Shown here: one piece after another, positions 32,885 through 42,100 of the stretch | Layout of the letters: every line of letters begins with the position of its first letter | How positions within the stretch are numbered: position 1 is the stretch's first letter | Source of the DNA: Tretioscincus oriximinensis | Taxonomy: Eukaryota; Chordata; Lepidosauria; Squamata; Gymnophthalmidae | Direction: 5' to 3' | Length of the DNA stretch: 64,000 nucleotides | NCBI GenBank assembly: GCA_022410635.1 | Contig: JAJVDF010000210.1 | Location: forward strand, 254,753 to 318,752 | Notes under the pieces: generated by a model | Databases searched by the model: none | Told to the model about the DNA's origin: nothing | The model's input: the letters and a program-made list of their open reading frames with translations, nothing else | Translations under genes and position numbers: made by a program

Positions 32885-33385
32885 ACATGCTAAGCACATT
32901 TCAGTAGTTGACCCGCAATAAATGCCATTTTTCACATAATAAACTATTGCTCAGATATTCAGGCATTGTTCCGGAGAACCCCCGAGATGTTGTTAAAACA
33001 ATCAAGAAGGGACAATTATTTCTATTGACTATTGTGAGCAAAAAAAAATTATTGGACTGCACTGTGACGAGATAAATGAGCAATGTTACAGAACTGGGGC
33101 GATGCGGCTGGAAGATGACNGAATACATACGGACTGCGGAGACTCCTCTTTGAGTCTGCCTGCTTAATCAGCTCCTGTGTTCATTATTTACTGCTTTAGT
33201 GGCCTTATCTTCGTGGGAGAATCCTTTTACTGTCACGTGAGTGGATACAAAGTAAATACAGAACTGGGGCACTGGTGAGGGAAAATACTGTACATGTTTG
33301 GTGTCCACAGACACGCAACTGCTATATTCCAGATTATAGCATTGTAGCGGTTTTGAAGTCATTGTGTGTAGCTAGCCTAACTCTG
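32885..33385. mobile_element. Family G element, copy B
   Basis: In order: GCACACATGCTAAG, AATAAATGCCATTTTTC, GATATTCAGGCATTGTTCCG, TTACAGAACTGGGGCGATG, TGTCCACAGACACG, GCTATATTCCAGATTATAGC (33321-33340) and TGTGTGTAGCTAGCC. The first blocks match copy A. The middle blocks match copy C at 49.2-49.6 kb in the opposite orientation. No coding frame. Confidence 0.6.
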
Positions 33386-34368
33386 CAAACAAAGAGGTCC
33401 ATTTATGTGTTTAAAAGAAGCTTATAATTCAGCAAACATGATTTTTCCTCATTGTTTCATGGTAGTACACAAGAGAAGACAGTTTACAAAATCTACTTTC
33501 ACCACTGGATGTTGCTTCTGCATTTCTTTATTGATGCCCTGTTCAGAAAATGTTAACAATATACACAAATGATGCTGACTATCATATCCCATTGTGTTTG
33601 CAGATGCACATAGTTCTACAGCTAAAGGGAGAGGGGGGGGAGAGAGAGAGAGAGAGAGAAGTAACAAAAATTGTATTAAATAAAGTAAAATAGCTACCTA
33701 ACAGACTTTACTTGCCAACATAATATTCTAAGCTTTTCCTCTTTCTGGACACCCTACCCAGATATGTCTCGTTAAATTCCTAGATTCTGCCAGACTGCAA
33801 GCTTCTGTGCCTTTGCCAGTATAGAAAAATAAATAAATAAAAAGTGGAGGGGGTGTTGACATGTTTTATAGCTTTCCAATCTGACTGGATTTAGTTCTCT
33901 GACTCTGAATGTAAGTTAATTGTTTTTAAGCCACGGTTTACATGGAGTGCATTTGGAAGCCACCATAACAGTAATTTTAAAATGCACACATCTATTAGTA
34001 TGCTGTTTGGTTTCAATCCAGGGCTTCTCTTCCCTCATTAATTTTTGGCATCAAAAGGTTGTCCTGAAAATGGCCTGTACAAATGCCAGAGGCCGAAGTT
34101 TCAGCTGCTTCAACATGATACTCCTAATGCAATAAAGTTTGTTTCTGTGAGGGAAAAACAATATCAAAGGATGCTTCTGCATGTCTTTCGTAATTTATGT
34201 ATGCCATTAACTTTGCAATCTGTAATTCAGTTGCATTGCAACTGCACTGTTTTGTACAGGATAAAGAATAGCAGTAGTCCACACTGTCTGCATGATGTTA
34301 GTACTACTCTAGATCAGATCTGTGCTAGACCCCATTAACAGTTTTGCTCATGTCACACAATTTGAATT
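33386..34368. other. Stretch without recognised gene
   Basis: Contains only a (G)8(AG)n run at 33633-33659 and short AATA repeats. Confidence 0.5.
33641..33659. repeat. (AG)n microsatellite
   Basis: AG dinucleotide run directly after a G8 tract. Confidence 0.9.
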
Positions 34369-34930
34369 TAGAATCATATGGTTGGAAGGAACCGCCAGGA
34401 TTACTGGGTCCAACTCCCTGCTTATGCAGGATTCATTGAACTGTCCCAGACAGGTGGGTATCCAGTCTCTGAAAATTCCAGCAAAGGAGAATTGACCATC
34501 TCCACTGGATGATCACCTTAACTGTCAGATTCCCCCTCCCCTTGATATTTAACCTGTATCTTGCTGTCTAATTCTGTTGTTTCTAATCCTTTCATGAGAC
34601 ATTAGGAAAAACAGTGATCCCTTTGCTCCCTTTGAAGACAATTATTATGTCTGATTTCAATCTTCTTTTTTGCAAACTAAACATCTCCAGGTCCTTCAAT
34701 TGTTCCTTGTAGGACATGGAAGATTTTTTTTTATTTTTTTGAATTTTTTTTCCACAGAAAAAAACAGGAGATACCCTAAAAATGGGTTTTCACCCCCCAC
34801 CCACCCAGAGGTGTCATCTGGTCAGCCTAGATTCCAGACCACTCACAATCTTGTAACTCTCCTTTGAACTTGCTCTAATTTGTCAATGTCCTTTTTAAAC
34901 TTGGGTGCCCAAGGTAGAGTCGAGAGGAAT
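34369..34930 (-). pseudogene. CR1 LINE 3' region split by a MITE
   Basis: Starts AGAATCATATGGTTGGAAGG, the CR1 3' end. The body continues through CTTTCATGAGACATTAGG and TCCTTGTAGGACATGG, is interrupted at 34723-34829, then resumes ATTCCAGACCACTCACAATC, CTCCTTTGAACTTGCTC and TTGTCAATGTCC. Noticeably diverged, with many stops. Confidence 0.8.
34723..34829. mobile_element. MITE-1 copy c, left half deleted
   Basis: Only the right half remains: AACAGGAGATACCCTAAAAA, GGGTTTTCACC, then GTGTCATCTGGTCAGCCTA. It sits in the CR1 between ACATGG and ATTCCAG. The left terminus and left duplication are lost. Confidence 0.75.
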
Positions 34931-35549
34931 AATTACTTAAGGAAAAGCACATGTGCCCAGTGAGTGTTTGCTTTGCATTTTACCTCCTCTACATTATCTG
35001 GTGAAAAACATTTTCAGTTTAGCTGATTTGGTTTTTGTTTTGGAGATCAGAGGAATGAAATGAGAGACAGATGAAAGGCAGAGAGCATTTTGCCTGGCAG
35101 ATACCCTAAAGGGCTAGGAAAGTGAAGGGCAGTTTACCAATCTACTTTTAATGACAACTAGTCTGAGGNTTTTTTTTACATAATAGTATGCTGCTGTGGC
35201 ATTTGCTGTTCTCTTTTAAAGTTGGTTTATGTTTTTATGGGATTTTGCTAAGCTGCTCCAAGTACAACTTGGCAGAATGATCTCTTACATTATTTGATAA
35301 TGGTAGAACAAAGAAATAGAACAGGCAGAAAGACTTAACCCGAAGCCCTGGAAAGCCATAGCACATCATAAGAAATGTAAGGAACCATTTAGAGTATTTA
35401 GCCAAACATCCTGTTCCATGCAGAAATCCAAATGAAACATCTCCAACAAATTACAATCCACCCCCTGCTTAAAATAGCTGCTTGTCTTTGTTTATTTATT
35501 TTAAAAAGAATTCTAGTGTTTAAGTTCATTTTTTAAAAAAAATGTTGTT
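34931..35549. other. Stretch without recognised gene
   Basis: No recognised content. Confidence 0.5.
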
Positions 35550-35860
35550 GTTGTTGTTTTTAGCATACTCTTATATCCTGCCTGAAGGTCTCAGGGCAGT
35601 TTATCAACAAAAGCAAAAGTACAAAATTAACATTTTAAAAAAGTGCCTGAAAGTGGAGAAGAGAAAGGTGTTTCTTCAACCAAAGGTCAGCTTAAAGGGT
35701 TGTGTCTTCAAGGATTATCTGAATAAATGCAATCATGATAATTGACACCGACTCCAGGGGGAGACTGTTCCATAATCTGGGGCTACCACTGAGATGGCCC
35801 TATTCCAGGTTTCCACTCAATGATGGGGACTGCATGATAATTTTGTGAAGCCTATCAGAT
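35550..35860 (-). mobile_element. L2-like LINE 3' region
   Basis: TATATCCTGCCTGAAGGTCT, CAGGGCAGTTTATCAACAAA, CTTCAACCAAAGGTCAG, GACTGTTCCATAATCTGGGG: the same layout as 9005 and 52197. Read on the minus strand it keeps traces of the L2 C-terminal WN...L block. Confidence 0.65.
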
Positions 35861-36326
35861 AATTTACCCTCACATGAGATCAAAGATCTTGTGCAAGGGT
35901 TACATGAGAAAATCCCCCTTACCTTGGGGGCCGCCATTTTACTAGAAGTGACATCATTTTGACATCACATCCACTATTTGCTTCCAGGGATGGCACCAAG
36001 GGTGACATCACCTCCTATTGCATCCAGGAAGTGACGTCATTACCCAGGGATTCACCAGATTACTCAGAGCTGTACCAGATTTTTTGGGCTCATTGCCCAA
36101 TTTTTGGCTCATGGGAGTTTCCATCAGTGCTGCAGGATATAATACAGGAATCAGGATTCACTGGAAAAGACTCTGATGTTGAAAAAGTTTGAAGACAAAA
36201 GGAGAAAGGAACAGCAGAGGATAAGATGGATATATTTATTCATTTACTTGTATTAAAAACATGGTATTCTAACAGAACAGTTATATTTAAAATTGCAAGT
36301 AAATTTAAAACAGCAACTATTTAAAA
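35861..36326. other. Stretch without recognised gene
   Basis: Short near-repeats of GTGACATCA at 35940-36050; otherwise nothing. Confidence 0.45.
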
Positions 36327-36684
36327 CAGGAGTAGGTAACCCAAGACCTGGTGGTCAAATGTGGACTGTGGAACCATTTGATCTGGCCCACAGCATGCTC
36401 CCTAAGGAAACATTAGACTTGACTGTTTAAATAGTGATTCCTCACTGTTGCTAAAATATGAAGAAAAAGGAAGAAGGGAGGTGTTCAGGGGATGGGGGAA
36501 CATTCAAAAGCTCTTGATTTGGTGGGGTTGGGTGTGGAAGGAGGTATGAGCAGAGATGGGTGTGTGGCTTTCCTGGGGTATGATTTGGGAAGGGGGGGCA
36601 TGGCCTGGGTGGGGGGTGTCCTGTGGTAGGGAAGGTTACAAACATACAAATGGCCCCTGGTAGAAAAAAGGTTCCCCTCATCTG
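36327..36684. mobile_element. hAT-like element with 8-bp target duplication
   Basis: Flanked by ATTTAAAA on both sides (36319-36326 and 36685-36692). Ends are CAGGAGTAGGTAACC and GGTTCCCCTCATCTG, imperfect inverted repeats starting CAG. The inner sequence near the left end (CTGGTGGTCAAATGTGG, ATCTGGCCCACAG) resembles hAT/Charlie-type non-autonomous elements. 358 bp, no coding frame. The A/T-rich duplication is less specific than others here, but it coincides with both TIR edges. Confidence 0.75.
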
Positions 36685-36711
36685 ATTTAAAACATTAGAA
36701 TTGTTTAAAAC

Positions 36712-36960
36712 GATATCAGTAGCAGACCAAAAGTGGGCTCCCACAATTGCATTATATGCATCATTATCAAGAAGCTCTTCCATACAACATGAAACAGGGC
36801 ACTGTAGCCAGGTATTCATATGATGGATTGCTTGCTCAGCTCCACATTCACAGAAGGTGGACGATTCTGCTAAATAGTTCCATTTATCAAGGTTTCCTTT
36901 TGTTTGGGCAAAATGGATAGAGAATGTCATGGAAGCATTGAACATAAATTTTGATAGGCC
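36712..36960 (-). pseudogene. Non-LTR retrotransposon C-terminal fragment (family unclear)
   Basis: The minus strand encodes MFNASMTFSIHFAQTKGNLD, KWNYLAESSTFCECGAEQAI, HHMNTWLQCPVS and YNAIVGAHFWSATDIV. The CxCGxxQ-x-x-H...CP pattern is the zinc-knuckle-like end of several non-LTR polyproteins. It is not the L1, L2 or CR1 C-terminus seen elsewhere here. Isolated fragment; only the C-terminal ~75 codons. Confidence 0.55.
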
Positions 36961-37107
36961 TCAGGTTGCAGTGGAAGGCAAAGAGGTCTATCATGCTATG
37001 GTTCACAGGGTTACTGAATGACTGAACAAAAATAACAACACATATCCCACACTAGTGTCTTTGAGGAAGAGTAATATATAAATGTTGCTTCATCAACGGA
37101 GCCCTCA

Positions 37108-37232
37108 GATTTGGGTAGGAGGAGGCATGGCCTGTATGGTGTGGGGGCTGACCTGTGGTGGGGAGGGTAACAAACACCCAAATGGTCCCTGGTAGAAAAA
37201 AGGTTTAAAACATTAGAATTGTTTAAAACGAT
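37108..37232. repeat. Dispersed duplication of the hAT 3' end plus its flank
   Basis: Matches 36582-36714: GATTTGGG, GGCATGGCCTG, ATGGTCCCTGGTAGAAAAAA, then TTAAAACATTAGAATTG and TTTAAAACGAT. It includes genomic sequence beyond the element end, so it is a segmental copy, not a new insertion. The terminal CCCTCATCTG is deleted here. Confidence 0.85.
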
Positions 37233-39053
37233 GGTTTCATGGTATGTCTCCAGTTGTGCAAATGCAAGATATGTTCACAGTCTACTGTGTTGCACTGACT
37301 GCCCATTTCTGGGCTGCAATTTTTGCTGGGACTTCCTCTGGAGTGGTTTCACATTTTTATGGAAGTACTTTCCTTTCATCTACACAGGCATCCAGATGCC
37401 CAGGAGCATGCAGATTAGGCCACTATGTGAGACATAATCCTGGTCCAGGTGGGCTTCTCTTATGCCATATAGAAATAGAGGATGTAGAGTGAACAGTGTG
37501 TGATGCAGTCCTATGAAGAAAAAGATCCTTACCTATCATAAAAACACAGCAAGTGTTTCTTGGTTCCAGTATTCGAACAATTTGATGCTATTGTCGTACT
37601 TACTGCTAATCAGTGAACTATATATTTCCTTTATTAGTTTTTTTTTCTCCCTTTATAACACCTTTTATCACATTTTCCATTATGGATATTCCTGTCATGC
37701 TTAATTTTAATTGTTGATCATTGAGAATATTTGCGAGGGCGAGTTGTTGCAACCAGAATCCCTGGCCGTCTTGTATGGTGATTCTTCTTATTTTATCCCA
37801 ATTTATTATTAAACCTTGATTGTTTATTAAATCTCTAGTTCTCTAGTTTGATTTTATTAATTTTGAACCTCTTATGTTCATTTTGAAGCAAACATCCACG
37901 AGCACAAACTATTTGACAGAATTTTCAAACACAACCCAAACTCCACACACCTCTAAAGAGGAAAAGTAACCTGCAAACAGAGGATGTAAAAATAGGATGT
38001 TTTAAAATAGTTTTGGCTGAAAAATGTTTGGCTGCACAAATGCTAGAGTGCCCAGAAAGCAACATACATTTAGACTTTGGAACAACTCAATAGAAGTAAA
38101 ACTCAAGGGATAGCATCTGGGAATACAACTGGAACACAACAATCCTCCCACACAGCAGGAATCTCATCAAAAATGTGCACCAGACATGAAGGAAGTTGAA
38201 GAGGAAGATTTTGAAAGATCAATGAAGGATCTTTAACCATATAATGAATGCAAAAGAATAAAATATAGAAAGATTTGCATTTTGGGGGAAATAGACACCC
38301 CTAAAGGCTTTAAAAAATTACAAAGAAATGGGACAAACTGAGCATCAGACTGAATATACAAAAAGCATTGAAATGAAAAACAAGCTATTTATCCAAGCAG
38401 ATTTTAAACAGCCATTAGACTGAGATCATTGTTTCCACTGAAGGTGATTCAAAACATCACCTGCCTATCTACAAGATTCAATATTTATTTTCTAGGAGTC
38501 TTACTTTCCTCAGGCTCCAGATCTATAAATTAAAACATGGCATAAATATATGTAAAATGTGCAAACAAAAAACTCAGGGTCATGTTCCTGAGGATGTTTG
38601 CATAAGTGTGAACAAAACTGAGCAAACAACAGACATGGTACGGGTGGCAGTTTCTATAGTGTAGAAACTTTTGTTGAATAGTTTCTGTGCTTATAAACCT
38701 TCTTCTTCCTCCTCTTCCTCCTCCTCCTTCTAGTCTTCCAAAGTTAAGCGGCCTCTTCTATATTCATGAGATTTCTTTGTAGAATAAGATACACAATAAA
38801 AGTGAGAATCAGAGATTTAAACAGCATAGTATGGAAATGAAACATGTACAGGACACATCTCATCTACAGATCAATGACGGNGTTATTTTGAGGTACTCTC
38901 AAATGTCTACAATACTCTAATTTTTTTTCTCTCTTTTTTATGCGTAGGGCACAGTGAATAGAACATAACCTTTCTTTTGCCTTCTTCATCAATTAGGGAC
39001 ATTTTTGCATTTATCATCTGCAGGAAGTGGTTACTGGGTACTATTCATGTCTA
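37233..39053. other. Stretch without recognised gene
   Basis: No convincing coding frame. 37690-37900 is T-rich and loosely resembles minus-strand L1 ORF2, without enough to call. A CTT/CTC run lies at 38700-38732. Confidence 0.4.
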
Positions 39054-39063
39054 CTTGTTGAGG

Positions 39064-39253
39064 CTAGTAGCACTTAGAGACTAACAGGAGAAAAGTAGGT
39101 AGCATAAGCTTTCGTAGACATGTCTACTTCTTCAGATGCATTCAGATGCAAAGCTTATGCTACCTACTTTTCTCCTGTTAGTCTCTAAGTGCTACTAGCC
39201 CCTTTGCTGGACTCTCTACTGGAATAACATGACTTTTTCTCTGAAATTGACTG
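39064..39253. mobile_element. 190-bp PLE palindrome with 10-bp target duplication
   Basis: Flanked by exact CTTGTTGAGG (39054-39063 and 39254-39263). The left arm begins CTAGTAGCACTTAGAGACTA. The right arm is its inverse, ending TTAGTCTCTAAGTGCTACTA, then the PLE tail TTTGCTGGACTCTC and TTTTTCTCTGAAATTGACTG. No internal coding sequence: the two PLE termini meet directly at CAGATGCATTCAGATGCA. The left arm keeps the full hammerhead-like core on the minus strand (39102-39137); the right arm lost it. Confidence 0.9.
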
Positions 39254-39324
39254 CTTGTTGAGGGAATGTTTCCTACCTTCTGAGAAAATCCTCCAGGCAG
39301 AAGTCTTCCTGTAGTTTTTCTAAG

Positions 39325-39453
<129 letters not shown>

Positions 39454-39499
39454 TTCTGTTGGATTATGGTGTTGTATATTCCAATAAAAACCTTTAAAA

Positions 39500-39536
39500 A
39501 AAACAAACACTCTAACCACTACACCAAACTGGCTCT
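39500..39536 (-). mobile_element. SINE tRNA-head fragment
   Basis: The complement reads AGAGCCAGTTTGGTGTAGTG then GTTAGAGTGTTTG, the first 35 bp of the SINE at 15674. It follows an AATAAA and A-run ending near 39509. Confidence 0.7.
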
Positions 39537-39747
39537 TGACATGTAAAATGGAGAAAGGCAAGGACAAAGTCTTCATACTTCCTGCAAAAAGGTTCCTGGG
39601 GCAAAGGAACAATTGTTGGCAGCTTAAACACATCGATACTGTACAAGTTAAGTTTATAGCACGTTTAACTATGATTTTAGGATAATTTGGGAATAGCAAA
39701 GCAATTAGTGCTATGAATGTTCTGTCCCTGCTAAATGCTTGGACTAT

Positions 39748-39932
39748 AGGCTGACCAGATGACACTTTTTGTTTTTTTGGGGGGGTGGAAACCCAGTTTT
39801 GGGGTGCCTCCCGGTTATTGCTGAGGAATTTATTTTTGGAAAAATAACTTAATTTTTTTTCCTCAGCAAAAACTGGGAGGCACCCAAAAATTGGGTTTTC
39901 ATCCCACAAAAAAGGGGTCATCTGCTCAGCCT
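39748..39932. mobile_element. MITE-1 copy d with exact 8-bp target duplication
   Basis: TGGACTAT lies on both sides (39740-39747 and 39933-39940). The element begins AGGCTGACCAGATGAC and ends GGTCATCTGCTCAGCCT. Arms pair through GGGTGCCTCCCGGTT against AACTGGGAGGCACCC. 185 bp, non-coding. The 8-bp duplication places the family with hAT-type transposases. Confidence 0.92.
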
Positions 39933-39940
39933 TGGACTAT

Positions 39941-41606
39941 TCCTCAGTCAAAGTGTGACTGTCCCATAAAATACCAGCTTTTATTCATATTGGAAGAATG
40001 TTTCAGTCTTCTCCATCCTCTTCTTTAAAACTTTTCCTNACACCACTATATCCTTTTTGAGATGTGAAAGGGACAGCTTCATAATACAAGATTGTTTGGA
40101 CCTTTAAATTGCTCGACATTTGAGTTAAAATTGAGCTCAAAAAGAAAGTAGATCACACCGGATGAGCAGAAACTTAGATTGCACTGGTAAGACTTCAGAA
40201 CGACCTAATTGTGAGAGCAGAGAATGTGTCAATGAATGTAATCTGGAGAGTCAATGCTTTGGTGCTTGCTCTGATAATTAATTGAAAGGAGTGGTGCATT
40301 TTATAATTCAGTTTTTCCTCTCATCTAAATGAGAAGCTACTCAAATCAGGCCTTCCGATAAGCTGAGGATGTAATCAAAATCCCATAACGCAACCTAGAT
40401 TCAATGCGGAACCATGTATTTGTTAATTTCCATTTTATCCTTCAAATAATAACATGGTGGAAAAAAGCAAAAGAATACTATTTTGTCTAGGTATACCCTG
40501 AGAGTAAGAATGATGTCAGAAACATATTACTATGTTGTCCTCAGTCCATGTAGCATTTTAGAGCATTTATTTCCTTCCTTTCTTCCTGCTCTCCTGCTTG
40601 ATTTTAATTATTTTTCCCCTTTTCATTATGAATTTATACCAGCTACTCTGCACCTTTGAAGCAAAGGTTCTTTCTCTTTGTCCAACAGTAGCTATGAAAT
40701 ATATACTAAGCAAATAAGTGTTTTTGTTTACCTATCCTTGGCCGGAGTCAGGCAGAATTAATTAATCTTCACTCAGTCTGATGTTATCTGGAGACTGAGG
40801 ATGGGTTGGAGAGAACTCTCAGTTTCTTAGTGAAGTTGGAATGGATGACAGTCCGGTTGTGGGAGGGGAATCTTAAGGTATCACACTCCGCTTTCCTTGC
40901 CCTTCTACTGCTTCTGCCCTCCAATGATACTCCCATTCCTGAAACAATCTATGTGGTGAATGAAAACTCTACAACTCTTAAATCACCCAGCTCTAGGAGT
41001 CGCACATTAAATCTGAGATAGAACTTTGGACTTTTAAAGGCTTCTAATGCCCACTGCATCTGAGGAGAAAATCACTTTTTCAAACCCCTTAAAGGTCCAG
41101 AACTCTATCCTAGGCTTTATGTTGGAACCTTATTCTAGGAAGCCATGGAAGGCTGATGGGCCCAGGAATGCAAGGGTCACCAATGCTGGAGTGGGAAGTA
41201 GGGACTTAGGGAAGCTGTGAATGGTGATGGTGGTGGTGGTGGTGGTGGGAGGGGTAGCAGCATGTGAGTTGAGATTTTTTTAATGGTACACTTCAGATAA
41301 GGGTGCATCTATGCAATGTCCTCTTCACACTTTCATTGTGCTAAGATTCCCATATGGTTCAGCAACACTCACACTATCNTAGTGTAAACAAAGCATGAAG
41401 AAAAGTATATTGTGCTTCTAAAAAATGTTGACTTTCCCTCCCCCATGTAGGACAATATACAGGATGCCATTATCTTGCTGTCCAAGTGCGGTCACTGAAA
41501 GGAACAACTGAACATGAACAAATGGTATCATTATAGCACATCTAGATATTACTTACTGTGGTTAAAATCACCATGTGTTCCTTGCGCTACTTCCCCATTT
41601 TTATGG
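39941..41606. other. Stretch without recognised gene
   Basis: Only a (GGT)n run at 41226-41248 stands out. Confidence 0.5.
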
Positions 41607-42100
41607 ATAGCATAAGATTGTAATGCACTCTATGTGTGGCTATCCCTGAAGACAGTTCGGAAGTTGCAGCTGGTGCAAAACTTAGCACTAAAGCTACTGA
41701 ATGGTACAGCTGGCTGGGCTCCAAATATTTGAAGGAACACTTCCTTCAATATGTACCTGCCCATACCCTAAGACCCTCTGATGAGGCTCTCCTGACAGTC
41801 TCACTTCCTTCGTGTGTCAAAAGCTTGTGTACACATGGAAAGGACCTCTCTGTGATAGCCTCCAAGTTGTTGGATTCTCTCCCCTCTAAGGTGCTCCAGG
41901 CACCTACACTATACACATTTATACGCCCGGTGGAGTATGACCTTCAGCTGAGCCAAAACTTCCCCTATCTTTAAAGGCACTGCACTGCCCTATTTTTAAT
42001 TGTTCTAACTGAATCTGTTTTATNTTTTTTATTATGATGTGCCCTGAGACCTTTGGCGTAGACCTTTGGGTGGAATATAAATGTGATTAAATAAATTAAC
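41607..42100 (+). pseudogene. L2 LINE C-terminal fragment and 3' end
   Basis: Begins GATTGTAATGCACTCTATGT (decayed DYCNALYVG), CCTGAAGACAGTTCGGAAGT (LKTVRKL), then an internal deletion to SKYLKEHFLQYVPAHTLRPS, and LDSLPSKVLQAPTLYTF in shifting frames. The 3' end is GCCCTGAGACCTTTGG, TGGAATATAAATGTG and a TTAAATAAATTA tail. Same family as 47762 and 56552, older. Confidence 0.8.

Noticed and set aside
36451..36945. 164-codon minus frame as a novel gene
   Set aside because: Its first half is a non-LTR retrotransposon remnant, the rest is translated hAT-like element sequence rich in proline from C-runs.
37690..37900. L1 ORF2 on the minus strand
   Set aside because: T-rich resemblance only; I could not find a conserved L1 block.
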